Of a stretch of DNA of 22,278 bases, positions 1 through 7,134 are shown in pieces. Origin of the DNA: Oleiagrimonas sp964566965 (lineage in GTDB: Bacteria > Pseudomonadota > Gammaproteobacteria > Xanthomonadales > Rhodanobacteraceae); the NCBI GenBank assembly GCA_964566965.1, contig CAZMKO010000039.1, forward strand, positions 1 to 22,278, given 5' to 3'. Each line of letters opens with the position of its first letter. Within the stretch, counting starts at the first letter, position 1. The position numbers and the translations under genes were made by a program. A model generated the notes under the pieces. It did no database searches. It was not told where the DNA came from and saw nothing but the letters and a program-made list of their open reading frames with translations.

Positions 1-522
1 TTCGACCACATGCTGGAACAGTTGCCGCGCCACGGCGGGTTTGCCCTGACACTGCACTGCCGCGGCGACCTGGAAGTGGACGAGCACCACAGCGTCGAGG
101 ACTGCGCGCTGGCGCTGGGCCAGGCCTTGCGCCAGGCGCTGGGCGACAAGCGCGGCATCGGCCGGTACGGTTTCACGCCAGACGGCGGGTCCACACAAGA
201 AACGGACGCTCGAGGCAAACATGGCTTCATGCTGCCCATGGACGAAACCCTGGCGCAGGCGGCGCTGGACCTGTCAGGACGCGCGTATTTCGTGCTCGAC
301 GGCGCCTTTCCGCGTGAGCATGTCGGTGGCCTGTCCACCGACATGGTGGAACACTTCTTTCACTCGTTGTGCCAGTCGCTGGGGGCCAACCTGCACTTGC
401 GCGTGCGCGGCGACAACACCCATCACATGGTGGAGGCCTGCTTCAAGGTGGTGGCGCGTTGCCTGCGCCAGGCCATCCGCGTCGAGGGCGATGCCTTGCC
501 CAGCACCAAGGGGGTGCTGTGA
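1..522 (+). CDS. hisB: HisB imidazoleglycerol-phosphate dehydratase domain (3' part of gene)
   Basis: The reading frame is open from the first base, so the gene begins upstream; 173 codons of the C-terminal dehydratase (IGPD) domain are present. IGPD converts imidazole glycerol phosphate to imidazole acetol phosphate in histidine synthesis. Visible landmarks are DEHHSVED (metal-binding His/Glu), LPMDETLAQ, DLSGR, HFFHSL, a second His pair in THHMVEACFK, and the ending LPSTKGVL, which is nearly identical to E. coli HisB. E. coli-type HisB is bifunctional with an N-terminal histidinol-phosphatase, but that half would lie outside the window. Oddity: about 18 extra codons at 175-228 lie between GRYGF and LPMDE, which are adjacent in E. 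coli HisB. The stop codon overlaps the hisH start by one base. Confidence 0.96.
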   Translation, partial: FDHMLEQLPRHGGFALTLHCRGDLEVDEHHSVEDCALALGQALRQALGDKRGIGRYGFTPDGGSTQETDARGKHGFMLPMDETLAQAALDLSGRAYFVLDGAFPREHVGGLSTDMVEHFFHSLCQSLGANLHLRVRGDNTHHMVEACFKVVARCLRQAIRVEGDALPSTKGVL

Positions 523-1112
523 TGGACGTGGTCCTGGTCGACGCCGGCGGTGCCAATATCGGTTCGCTGCAATACGCCTTCCGCCGCCTGGGCGTGGACG
601 CCGTGATGAGCGCCGATGCCGGCCGCATTCGCGCCGCCAGCCACGTCGTGCTGCCGGGTGTGGGCGCCGCGGCCGAGGGCATGCGGCGCCTGCGCGACAA
701 CGGCCTGGCCGGGACCGTCCGCACACTCACGCAACCGGTGCTGGGCGTGTGCCTGGGCATGCAGTTGCTGTTCGAGCACTCGGAGGAGGGCGATACGCCA
801 TGTTTGGGTCTGCTTCCCGGCCGGGTCGAACGTCTCGATGGCAGCGCCGGCGTGCGCGTCCCTCACATGGGTTGGAACGGTCTGCGTGTCGAGCGGCGCG
901 ATCCCTTGCTGGATGGCGTCGATGACGGCCTGCAGGCGTATTTCGTGCATGGCTACGCGGTGGCGCCGGGGCCGGCCACGCTGGCCTCCAGCGAGCACGG
1001 CACGTGTTTCGCGGCCGTGGTGCGGCGTGACAACTTTTGCGGCATGCAATGCCACCCCGAGCGCTCCGGCACGACCGGCGCGCGCCTGCTGAAAAACTTC
1101 CTGAGCCTGTGA
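522..1112 (+). CDS. hisH: Imidazole glycerol phosphate synthase, glutaminase subunit HisH
   Basis: A 196-residue class I glutamine amidotransferase that hydrolyses glutamine and channels ammonia to HisF for ring closure of the imidazole. The catalytic triad is visible: the nucleophile Cys77 in GVCLGMQ, and His178 and Glu180 in QCHPERSG. The oxyanion-strand sequence LPGVGAA and the PHMGWN motif typical of HisH are also present. Length is normal for the family. The ATG at 522 is chosen because it overlaps the hisB TGA (TGATG arrangement) and gives the usual N-terminus MDVVLVDAGGANIGS. The gene also overlaps hisA by 4 bases, so the subunits are translationally coupled within the operon. Confidence 0.97.
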   Translation: MDVVLVDAGGANIGSLQYAFRRLGVDAVMSADAGRIRAASHVVLPGVGAAAEGMRRLRDNGLAGTVRTLTQPVLGVCLGMQLLFEHSEEGDTPCLGLLPGRVERLDGSAGVRVPHMGWNGLRVERRDPLLDGVDDGLQAYFVHGYAVAPGPATLASSEHGTCFAAVVRRDNFCGMQCHPERSGTTGARLLKNFLSL

Positions 1113-1864
1113 AACCTTTCGACATCATTCCCGCCATCGACTTGCGCGCCGGGCGTGTGGTGCGCCTGTTCCAGGGCGACTACGCCCGGCAGACGGACTA
1201 TGCCGTCACGCCCCAGCAACTGGCCGAAAGCCATCACCGGGCCGGGGCCCGCTGGCTGCACGTGGTCGACCTCGACGGCGCCCGCGAGGGCACACAGGCC
1301 AACCTCGCGGTGATCGCGGATCTGGCCGGCAGGGGGCTCCAGGTGCAGGCCGGCGGGGGTATCCGCGACGAGACGGGCCTGCGGCGGTTGTTCGACGCCG
1401 GCGTGGCGCGTGCCGTGGTCGGCAGTCTGGCCGTGCGCGAGCCGGAGCGGATCGTCGAGTGGTTGCGCCGTTACGGTCCGGAGCGCATCGTGCTGGCGCT
1501 CGATGTGCGCTGGCGCACGGGGGCGTGGCGCCTGGCCAGCGCCGGATGGACCGCCGACGAAACCGCGTCGCTGGATACGCTGGGGCCACGTTACCTCACG
1601 GCCGGCGCACGCCATGTGTTGTGCACCGACATCGATCGCGACGGCACGCTGGCCGGCCCCAACGTGGCGTTGTACGCGCATCTGCGCGAGGCGTTTCCGG
1701 CATGGCAGGTGCAGGCCTCCGGTGGCGTGCGCGATCTGGACGACGTACGCGCGGTGCGGGCCGCCGGCAGCGCCGGCGTCGTCCTGGGTCGGGCCTTGCT
1801 GGAAGGGCGACTGTTGCTGGCCGAGGCGTTGGATGTTGCCAGCGGGGAATTCGCCGCATGTTGA
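1109..1864 (+). CDS. hisA: ProFAR isomerase HisA
   Basis: A 251-residue phosphoribosyl-formimino isomerase with a (beta/alpha)8 barrel, which makes the HisF substrate PRFAR by an Amadori rearrangement. The two catalytic aspartates are Asp11 in IIPAIDLRAG and Asp132 in LALDVRW. The phosphate-binding loops AGGGIRD and ASGGVRDLDD are both present. A GTG start at 1109 is chosen: it overlaps the hisH stop as GTGA and gives the expected N-terminus MKPFDIIPAIDL. An upstream ATG in frame would extend 24 codons into hisH and add sequence not seen in the family. The 3' end overlaps hisF by 7 bases. Confidence 0.96.
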   Translation: MKPFDIIPAIDLRAGRVVRLFQGDYARQTDYAVTPQQLAESHHRAGARWLHVVDLDGAREGTQANLAVIADLAGRGLQVQAGGGIRDETGLRRLFDAGVARAVVGSLAVREPERIVEWLRRYGPERIVLALDVRWRTGAWRLASAGWTADETASLDTLGPRYLTAGARHVLCTDIDRDGTLAGPNVALYAHLREAFPAWQVQASGGVRDLDDVRAVRAAGSAGVVLGRALLEGRLLLAEALDVASGEFAAC

Positions 1865-2670
1865 GCCGACGCATCATTCCGTGCCTGGACGTGCGCGACG
1901 GCAGGGTGGTCAAGGGCGTGCGTTTCCAAGGCCACCGCGTGGTCGGCGACATCGTGGAGCTGGCCATCCGCTACCGCGATGCCGGCGCCGACGAGCTGGT
2001 GTTCTACGACATCAGTGCCAGCCCCGGCGGCCGCACGGTGGACCGGACCTGGGTGACCCGCGTGGCACGCGAGATCGACATTCCCTTCTGCGTGGCCGGT
2101 GGCATACGCCGCGTCGAGGACGCCCGCGCGATCCTGTACGCCGGCGCCGACAAGGTATCGATCAATTCGCCGGCACTGGAACGTCCGGACCTGATTGACG
2201 AGCTGGCGGCGGCCTTCGGCGTGCAGTGCGTGGTGGTGGGCATCGACAGCCTGCGCGACGCCGACGGCGAGTGGCGCGTGCGCCAGTACACCGGCGATCC
2301 GTCACGCACGCGGGCCCTGGCGCGGCGCACGCTGGACTGGGTGGCCGAAGTACAGGCGCGCGGCGCCGGCGAGATCGTCCTCAACTGCATGGGGGCCGAC
2401 GGCGTGCGCGACGGCTACGACATCGACCAGTTGTGCGCGGTGCGCGCCGTCTGCCGGGTGCCCCTGGTGGCCTCCGGCGGCGCCGGCAGCATGGCGCATT
2501 TTCTCGCCGCCTTCCGCGACGCCGATGCCGACGCGGCGCTGGCAGCCAGCGTGTTTCATGGTGATGACATCGGCGTCGGCCCGTTGAAACACTACCTGGC
2601 CCGGCATGGCACGCCGGTGCGCCTGGACGGGCTCGAAGCCGGCAGCGAACGGGAGCGGATACCTTCATGA
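1858..2670 (+). CDS. hisF: Imidazole glycerol phosphate synthase, cyclase subunit HisF
   Basis: A 270-residue (beta/alpha)8-barrel lyase/cyclase that combines PRFAR with ammonia delivered by HisH to give imidazole glycerol phosphate and AICAR. The catalytic aspartates fall at the canonical positions Asp11 (IIPCLDV) and Asp130 (VVVGID). The phosphate-binding segments are CVAGGIR, NSPAL and ASGGAG. The protein is about 12 residues longer than E. coli HisF; the extra part is a polar C-terminal tail (roughly residues 258-270) that need not be functional. The ATG at 1858 lies inside the end of hisA; the frame is open much further upstream, but that part is out-of-frame hisA. The stop overlaps the hisIE start (ATGA). 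Confidence 0.97.
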   Translation: MLSRRIIPCLDVRDGRVVKGVRFQGHRVVGDIVELAIRYRDAGADELVFYDISASPGGRTVDRTWVTRVAREIDIPFCVAGGIRRVEDARAILYAGADKVSINSPALERPDLIDELAAAFGVQCVVVGIDSLRDADGEWRVRQYTGDPSRTRALARRTLDWVAEVQARGAGEIVLNCMGADGVRDGYDIDQLCAVRAVCRVPLVASGGAGSMAHFLAAFRDADADAALAASVFHGDDIGVGPLKHYLARHGTPVRLDGLEAGSERERIPS

Positions 2671-3275
2671 GCGATGTGGATACCCTGGACTGGGACAAGG
2701 GTGGCGGCCTGCTGCCGGCGATCGTGCAGCACTGGCACAGCGGCGAAGTGCTGATGCTGGGCTACATGAATGCCGAGGCGCTGGAAGCCACACGGGCCAC
2801 CGGCAAGGTCACCTTCTTCAGCCGCAGCCGGCAGCGCTTGTGGGTCAAGGGTGAGAGCTCCGGCCATTGGCTTTATCTGAAATCCCTGCATGCCGATTGC
2901 GATGGCGACACACTGTTGCTGCTGGCCGACCCGCAGGGGCCCACCTGCCACCGCGGCACGTCGACCTGCTTCGGTGACGCAGACGTCGCTCCCGCGCTGG
3001 CGTTTCTGGGGCAGCTGGACCGCCTGGTCGCGACTCGCCATCGCGAGCGTCCCGACGACAGCTACACCACGCGCCTGTTCGAGGGCGGCGTGCGCCGCAT
3101 CGCGCAGAAGGTGGGCGAGGAGGGCGTGGAGACGGCCCTGGCGGGCGTGGCCCAAGGCGACGACGAGTTGCTGGACGAAAGTGCGGACCTGCTTTACCAC
3201 CTGCTGGTGCTGCTGCATGCGCGCGGGCTGGGCCTGGCCGACGTCGCGCGGCGTCTGCGCCATCGTCAGCGCTGA
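2667..3275 (+). CDS. hisI: Bifunctional PR-AMP cyclohydrolase / PR-ATP pyrophosphohydrolase HisIE
   Basis: A 202-residue fusion catalysing steps two and three of histidine synthesis. The N-terminal cyclohydrolase domain (about residues 1-115) has the metal motif DCDGD (Asp77, Cys78, Asp79, Asp81) and CHRGTSTCF, with Cys94 and Cys101 as the other zinc ligands. The C-terminal pyrophosphohydrolase domain (about 118-202) carries the MazG-like acidic helices IAQKVGEEGVETALA and DESADLLYHLLVLL. Length matches the E. coli HisIE fusion (about 203 residues). The ATG overlaps the hisF stop by 4 bases. It is the last gene of the operon in this window; no strong terminator hairpin follows it. Confidence 0.96.
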   Translation: MSDVDTLDWDKGGGLLPAIVQHWHSGEVLMLGYMNAEALEATRATGKVTFFSRSRQRLWVKGESSGHWLYLKSLHADCDGDTLLLLADPQGPTCHRGTSTCFGDADVAPALAFLGQLDRLVATRHRERPDDSYTTRLFEGGVRRIAQKVGEEGVETALAGVAQGDDELLDESADLLYHLLVLLHARGLGLADVARRLRHRQR

Positions 3276-3386
3276 ACGTGATCGGTGATCGTTGCCGCCC
3301 GTGCACGGCCTGTTCTTCCGGCGGGTGGCGGAAAAATGCCGCGACCGGACTACCATGGGTCGACGACAACGCATCGAGGGCATGAC

Positions 3387-4280
3387 ATGACCGAGAAAGT
3401 CATTGACGCGCGCCGCCACGACCTGGGCCAGGGGTTCGAGGTCGGACGCGTGTTGCCGCATCGCACACAGCGCATGGTCGGGCCGTTCATCTTCCTGGAC
3501 CACATGGGGCCGGTCGACATGCCGAGTCCGATCCCGGGCAACCGTGACGTGCGTCCGCATCCGCACATCGGCCTGTCCACGGTGACCTACCTGTTCGAGG
3601 GGCAGATGACGCACCGCGACAGCCTGGGCGCGCACCAGGCCATCGAGCCGGGCGCACTGAACTGGATGACCGCCGGCGGCGGCATCACCCACTCCGAACG
3701 TTTCGACGGCATGCGCCGCGACGGCGGGCGCATCGAGGGCGTGCAGGCCTGGGTGGCGCTGCCCGGGGAGAACGAGGACGGCGATCCCGCCTTTGACCAC
3801 TACGGCGCCGACACCCTGCCCACGTTCGAGGAAGACGGCGTGAAAGGGCGCGTGATCGCCGGCAGCGCCTGGGGCCTGTCCAGCCCCGCGAAAACCTTTT
3901 CGCCGCTGTTCTACCTGCACGTGGACCTGGCCCCCGGCGCGCGTGTCGGCGTGCCCGAGGAGCATGCCGAGCGCGCCGTGTTCGTGGCCGGCGGCGAGAT
4001 CGAGATGGCGGGCCGGCGCTATCACGACAACCAGCTGATCGTGCTGGAAAAGGGCGCCAGCCGCGAGGTCCGGGCCGTGCAGCCGTCACGCCTGATGCTG
4101 CTGGGTGGCGAGCCGCTGGGGCAGCGCTACATCTGGTGGAACCTGGTGTCCTCGCGGCGCGAACGGATCGTCGAGGCGGCCGCCGACTGGAAGGCCGGCC
4201 GCATGCCGTTGCCGGTGGACGACGATGGCGAATTCATTCCCCTGCCGGAGATCCCGTTTCCCCCCGTGGACAAGCCCTGA
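3387..4280 (+). CDS. Pirin family protein
   Basis: A 297-residue bicupin of the pirin family. The N-terminal cupin has the four expected metal ligands: His58 and His60 in RPHPHIGL, and His102 and Glu104 in GGITHSE. The motifs THRDSLG and NWMTAGGG are typical. The second cupin (about residues 170-285) includes YLHVDLAPGARV. Bacterial pirins have been linked to quercetin dioxygenase activity or regulatory roles, but the substrate cannot be read from sequence. The ATG at 3387 has a GAGGG ribosome site 7 bases upstream; the frame is open earlier but lacks family sequence. It is separated from hisIE by 111 bases, so it probably has its own transcript; TACCAT at 3351 could be a -10 but no convincing -35 pairs with it. 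It is convergent with mtnC. Confidence 0.93.
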   Translation: MTEKVIDARRHDLGQGFEVGRVLPHRTQRMVGPFIFLDHMGPVDMPSPIPGNRDVRPHPHIGLSTVTYLFEGQMTHRDSLGAHQAIEPGALNWMTAGGGITHSERFDGMRRDGGRIEGVQAWVALPGENEDGDPAFDHYGADTLPTFEEDGVKGRVIAGSAWGLSSPAKTFSPLFYLHVDLAPGARVGVPEEHAERAVFVAGGEIEMAGRRYHDNQLIVLEKGASREVRAVQPSRLMLLGGEPLGQRYIWWNLVSSRRERIVEAAADWKAGRMPLPVDDDGEFIPLPEIPFPPVDKP

Positions 4281-4295
4281 ACACGCCAACGCCGG

Positions 4296-4312
4296 CGCCG
4301 TGCGTCACGGCG
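4296..4312. terminator. Possible shared hairpin between pirin and mtnC
   Basis: CGCCGTG and CACGGCG form a perfect 7-bp stem around a CGT loop in the 24-base gap between two convergent genes, overlapping the mtnC stop codon. There is no T tract on either side, so it may not terminate by itself. The call rests on position and symmetry only. Confidence 0.3.
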
Positions 4313-4985
4313 TGATGGCGTCGAAATCGGCCACGCACGGATGTGCCGCGTCACCGGGGCAGGTCAGCGGCGGGCGGCACAGCAGCGTGGTTTGCATGCC
4401 GGCCTCACGGGCGGCGTCCAGCTCCTCGACCACATCCGACAGGAACAGGATGTCCGTGGCCGGCAGACCGACGTCGGTGGCAATGGTGCGGTAGGACGCC
4501 ACCTCGCGCTTGTGGCCGACGCGGGTGTCGAAATAGCCCGAGAACAGGCCGGTGAGGTCGCCCGCCTCGCTGTGTCCGAACAACAGCTTCTGCGCCGGTA
4601 CCGACCCCGACGAATACACGTACAGGCGGATGCCCTGGTCGGCCCATGCGTGCAGACGGCCGGCCACTTCCGGATACATGTGCGCGCGGTAGGCGCCGGT
4701 TTCGTACCCACGTTTCCATATCATGCCCTGCAACGCCTTGAGCGGCGTCGCCTTGCGGTCGGTATCGATCCAGTGCAGGAGCAGTCGCACCAGCGCGTCC
4801 GTCTCCACGGCATCGACACCACCTTCACGCGCGGCCGCATCCAGCCAATGACGCACCTCGGAATGGTCGGCGTGTTCGCGCACGTAGTCCGGCAGGTGCC
4901 GGCGCGCATACGGAAACAACACGTCCTTGACGAAACGGATCGAGCTGGTGGTGCCTTCGATGTCGGTGAGGATGGCTTTGGGCAT
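4305..4985 (-). CDS. mtnC: Enolase-phosphatase E1 (acireductone synthase) MtnC
   Basis: A 226-residue HAD-superfamily enzyme of methionine salvage. It enolises and then dephosphorylates 2,3-diketo-5-methylthiopentyl-1-phosphate to acireductone. HAD motif I is the MtnC-specific TDIEGTTSSI (Asp8, Glu10), followed by FVKDVLFPYA. Motif II is YVYSSGSVPAQK and motif III/IV the acidic DILFLSDVVEELDAAREAGM. The ATG at 4985 gives the family N-terminus MPKAILTDIEG; an ATG at 4994 (MSV added) is also possible, and neither has a clear Shine-Dalgarno. It lies 40 bases downstream of mtnD on the same strand, as the last gene of the mtnBDC unit, although MtnC acts before MtnD in the pathway. Confidence 0.95.
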   Translation of the reverse strand: MPKAILTDIEGTTSSIRFVKDVLFPYARRHLPDYVREHADHSEVRHWLDAAAREGGVDAVETDALVRLLLHWIDTDRKATPLKALQGMIWKRGYETGAYRAHMYPEVAGRLHAWADQGIRLYVYSSGSVPAQKLLFGHSEAGDLTGLFSGYFDTRVGHKREVASYRTIATDVGLPATDILFLSDVVEELDAAREAGMQTTLLCRPPLTCPGDAAHPCVADFDAITP

Positions 4986-5025
4986 GACGCTCATGAGGAC
5001 GGAAGGAGGAGCGAGGCGGATGGTC

Positions 5026-5583
5026 TCACGCGGAGGCCGGTATGCGCATGCGCGGAAAGCGGGCGGCAATGTCGTCGCCGGTGGGATGCGCGACCCAGCC
5101 CTCGCGGTGGGTGAACAGGCGGATGGCGGTGAAGCGCGGCGCGTCGCCCATGTCGAACCAGTGCGGCGTGCCGTCGGGCACGCCGATGAGGTCGCCCTTC
5201 ACGCACAGGATGTCGTACACCCGGTCGCCGATGTGCAGGGTGAACAGGCCGGCGCCGTCGACGAAAAACCGCACTTCGTCTTCGCTGTGGGTGTGTTCGT
5301 CCAGAAACTTCCGGCGCAGCGCCGCGCGGGCGGGGTGGTCCGGAGTGAGACTGATGGTGTCCACCGAACGGTAGCCTTCCTCGCGCTTGAGGCGTTCGAT
5401 GTCGTCGGCATAAGTGGCCAGGATCAGGGCCTCGTCGGCACCGCGAGGCAGCGGCTTGTCGGCCCGCCATTGCTCGAAACGCACCCCGACGGCGGCCAGT
5501 TCGCGCGCGATGGCGTCCGGGTCGGTATGCGTGGCCAGCGGAGTCGAGGGGTTGTTGTCGGCGTAGATGTCCAAGCGGCTCAT
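5026..5583 (-). CDS. mtnD: Acireductone dioxygenase MtnD
   Basis: A 185-residue cupin that oxidises acireductone in methionine salvage. In this family Fe(II) enzyme yields the methionine precursor keto acid plus formate, whereas the Ni(II) form gives an off-pathway product with CO. The metal ligands are His97, His99 and Glu103 in DEHTHSEDEV, and His141 in GTPHWFDMG, within one or two residues of the Klebsiella numbering. The ATG at 5583 is preceded on the minus strand by a strong AGGAGG, which fixes the start despite a longer open frame. It overlaps the mtnB stop by 4 bases (ATGA). Confidence 0.96.
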   Translation of the reverse strand: MSRLDIYADNNPSTPLATHTDPDAIARELAAVGVRFEQWRADKPLPRGADEALILATYADDIERLKREEGYRSVDTISLTPDHPARAALRRKFLDEHTHSEDEVRFFVDGAGLFTLHIGDRVYDILCVKGDLIGVPDGTPHWFDMGDAPRFTAIRLFTHREGWVAHPTGDDIAARFPRMRIPASA

Positions 5584-6215
5584 GGCGTCAACCTCCTCAG
5601 GTCCAGTTCGCATTGCAGGAGAAATTCCAGCGCCTCCAGATGGCGCATCGCTTCGGCCATGTCGCGCCCCCACGCATACAGGCCGTGGCCGTCGATCAGG
5701 TAACCGTGCAGCGGCTTGCCGGCGTCCAGCCAGGCATCCACTTGGCGGGTGAGGTCGGGCATGTGCTGGGCGTTGGCGAACACCGGCAGCTCGAGCACGC
5801 TTTCGTGGGTGGTGAACCCGGCGATTGCTTTCTGCAGTTCCCAGCCCTGGAAGCGCACCGCCCCGGCGGCGGCGAACAGGCGCGAGGCCACGCTTTGCGC
5901 GCGTGAGTGGGTATGCAGCACAGCGCCGGCATCCGCGTGGGTACGGTAGATCTGTGTGTGCAGGGCCGTTTCGGCTGACGCGCGGCCGTTGCCGTGCACC
6001 ACCCGTCCGTCGGCCATGTCCACGGCCAGGATGTCGTTGCGCTGCAATTGGCCCTTGTGGCGTCCGGATGCGGTCACCGCCGCGTGGTGCGGGTCCAGGC
6101 GCATGGAAAAATTGCTGCTGGTGGCCGGGGTCCAGCCGCGCGCAGCCAGTTCGCGGCCGGTGGCAGCGATCAGGGCGGCACAGCCTTCAAGGTGGGACAG
6201 GGAGATTTCCGGCAT
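5580..6215 (-). CDS. mtnB: Methylthioribulose-1-phosphate dehydratase MtnB
   Basis: A 211-residue class II aldolase-fold zinc enzyme that dehydrates methylthioribulose-1-phosphate to the MtnC substrate. Zinc ligands are His101 and His103 in LHTHSRAQS and His177 in DGHGLYAWG; the acidic residue expected before them is Glu82 in RASAETALH. The phosphate-binding loop reads TSSNFSMRL, with Ser in place of the common Gly of SGNFS. The start at 6215 (MPEISLSHLEG) is chosen because the frame upstream to 6308 runs into the intergenic control region; no strong Shine-Dalgarno is visible. It is the first gene of the mtnB-mtnD-mtnC unit. No mtnA or mtnK lies in the window. Confidence 0.93.
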   Translation of the reverse strand: MPEISLSHLEGCAALIAATGRELAARGWTPATSSNFSMRLDPHHAAVTASGRHKGQLQRNDILAVDMADGRVVHGNGRASAETALHTQIYRTHADAGAVLHTHSRAQSVASRLFAAAGAVRFQGWELQKAIAGFTTHESVLELPVFANAQHMPDLTRQVDAWLDAGKPLHGYLIDGHGLYAWGRDMAEAMRHLEALEFLLQCELDLRRLTP

Positions 6216-6293
6216 CTGAGGTGTCTGATGGTGGTGACGGATGGCCGTCCAAATGGACGCACGATCGTAGCACGGAACGGGCTGCAACATATT

Positions 6294-6312
6294 GGAAATG
6301 CGAGTCATTCTC
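6294..6312. promoter_or_regulatory. Probable Fur (iron uptake regulator) box
   Basis: The 19 bases read GGAAATGCGAGTCATTCTC and match the classical Fur consensus at 13 of 19 positions by my count, including all of the TCATT-TC half. The core resembles the pseudomonad-type AATGAGAATCATTCTC. It lies in the divergent region between mtnB and the iron-sulfur protein gene. On the minus strand, TTGCGA (6316-6311) and AATATG (6293-6288) flank it with 17-base spacing and could be a weak mtnB promoter; the plus-strand promoter is less clear. Fur binding is inference. Confidence 0.5.
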
Positions 6313-6408
6313 GCAAGTAAGCCGGTATTTCATCGCCGGGTGTACGATGGTTCGCAGCAACGCCGGGTCACGGCCCGGCTCCGCCATTTTCCACGAGGAG
6401 GTTGATCC

Positions 6409-6762
6409 ATGTCGAAGCATGACCAGAGCCACGACAAGCAAATCGAATCGCGTCGCCATTTCCTGAAACTGGCGGCCGGTACCGCGGCGGTGGCGGCGGT
6501 TGCCGGCACGGGCGCCTTCTCGCGCATGGCGCGTGCCGACGAGTTGCCGGCATTGAGCGAATCGGATCCGATGGCCAAGGCGCTGCATTACGTCGAGGAC
6601 GCCGAAAGCTCCGACAACGCCAAGTACAAGAAGGGCGACGACTGCGCCAACTGTACCTTCTTCAAGGGCAAGGATGGCGACGCGCGAGGCCCCTGCCAAC
6701 TGTTCCCGGGCAAGTCGGTCAATGCCAAGGGCTGGTGCGTGTCCCATCAGAAGAAGGCCTGA
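6409..6762 (+). CDS. High-potential iron-sulfur protein (HiPIP), Tat-exported
   Basis: A 117-residue precursor of a periplasmic [4Fe-4S] electron carrier. The N-terminus has a twin-arginine signal (SRRHFLKLAAG, Arg15-Arg16), a hydrophobic Ala-rich stretch, and an ARA cleavage site near residue 43, leaving a mature protein of about 74 residues. The four cluster cysteines are Cys79 and Cys82 (CANC), Cys96 (PCQLFPG) and Cys110 (GWCVSH), the standard HiPIP arrangement. A strong ribosome site, AGGAGG, sits 7 bases before the ATG. HiPIPs usually carry electrons to reaction centres, oxidases or reductases; no partner gene is nearby. It is monocistronic, followed by a strong hairpin. Confidence 0.94.
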   Translation: MSKHDQSHDKQIESRRHFLKLAAGTAAVAAVAGTGAFSRMARADELPALSESDPMAKALHYVEDAESSDNAKYKKGDDCANCTFFKGKDGDARGPCQLFPGKSVNAKGWCVSHQKKA

Positions 6763-6789
6763 CCGCCGGCCCGCATTCATTCGCCGTAT

Positions 6790-6823
6790 ACCGGAAAGCC
6801 GGCCTTCGGGCCGGCTTTCCGGT
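6790..6823 (+). terminator. Hairpin terminator with UUCG tetraloop after HiPIP
   Basis: The arms at 6790-6804 and 6809-6823 pair perfectly over 15 bp around a TTCG loop closed by C-G, an exceptionally stable tetraloop. It begins 27 bases after the HiPIP stop. The following TGTTTGGG is only weakly T-rich, so the stem must supply most of the effect. Confidence 0.8.
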
Positions 6824-6858
6824 GTTTGGGATCATTGGAACCCAACAGTCCGTCCAGG

Positions 6859-6883
6859 CCATCGCGGCTGAAGCCGCTCCCAC
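6859..6883 (-). repeat. Short REP-like palindrome
   Basis: Read on the minus strand this is GTGGGAGC, then a GGCTTCAGCC palindromic core, then GCGATGG. It matches the unit at 22006-22029. It lies in the 6763-7134 gap, which is longer than 300 bases and otherwise holds only the terminator and the repeats listed next; I see no gene in it. Confidence 0.6.
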
Positions 6884-6943
6884 ATGGGTTTCATGAAATT
6901 CCATGCAAGCCTTGTGGGCACCTCGGAAAACGCCCGCTCATGG

Positions 6944-7027
6944 GTAGGAGCGGTGGAAGCCGCGATCCGGTCTTGCGGCAAGACACGTCATTCCCGCGTT
7001 GCCGGTCGCGCCTTCCAGCGTTCCTAC
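6944..7027 (+). repeat. Long dispersed repeat with inverted arms, copy A
   Basis: The left arm 6944-6965 and right arm 7006-7027 are inverted repeats matching at 19 of 22 positions. The 40-base centre contains the small palindrome CTTGCGGCAAG. Bases 6968-7020 are about 90% identical to 12799-12852, and the whole left part matches the reverse complement of 10894-10963. It sits between two convergent genes (HiPIP and a permease). Confidence 0.7.
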
Positions 7028-7066
7028 AGCGGCTTCGATGAAAACCCCAGGTTTTTCGAGGGCCCT

Positions 7067-7089
7067 GTGGGAGCGGCCCATGGCCGCGA
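7067..7089 (+). repeat. Short REP-like palindrome
   Basis: GTGGGAGCGG, a CCATGG centre, then CCGCGA: the same outer sequence as the other short units with a different core. It lies just downstream of repeat copy A. Confidence 0.5.
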
Positions 7090-7134
7090 CGGTCCGAATC
7101 CGTCCAGCGCTTTTCCCGTGCCGTCAGCCCGGAC

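Noticed and set aside
1459..1857. Upstream extension of the hisF frame inside hisA
   Set aside because: It is an out-of-frame reading of hisA; HisF begins MLSRRIIPCLDV at 1858.
6216..6308. Longer N-terminus for MtnB (MTRISNMLQ...)
   Set aside because: It would place the start codon within the Fur-like box and adds non-family residues; the family N-terminus fits the ATG at 6215.
6860..7090. Possible CRISPR array from recurrent GGAGCGG motifs
   Set aside because: The units differ in length, orientation and spacing, have no uniform spacers, and no cas gene is present. They fit REP-type repeats.
6824..7134. Short open frames in the gap after HiPIP
   Set aside because: They read through repeat units and the terminator in several frames, without a ribosome site or family similarity.
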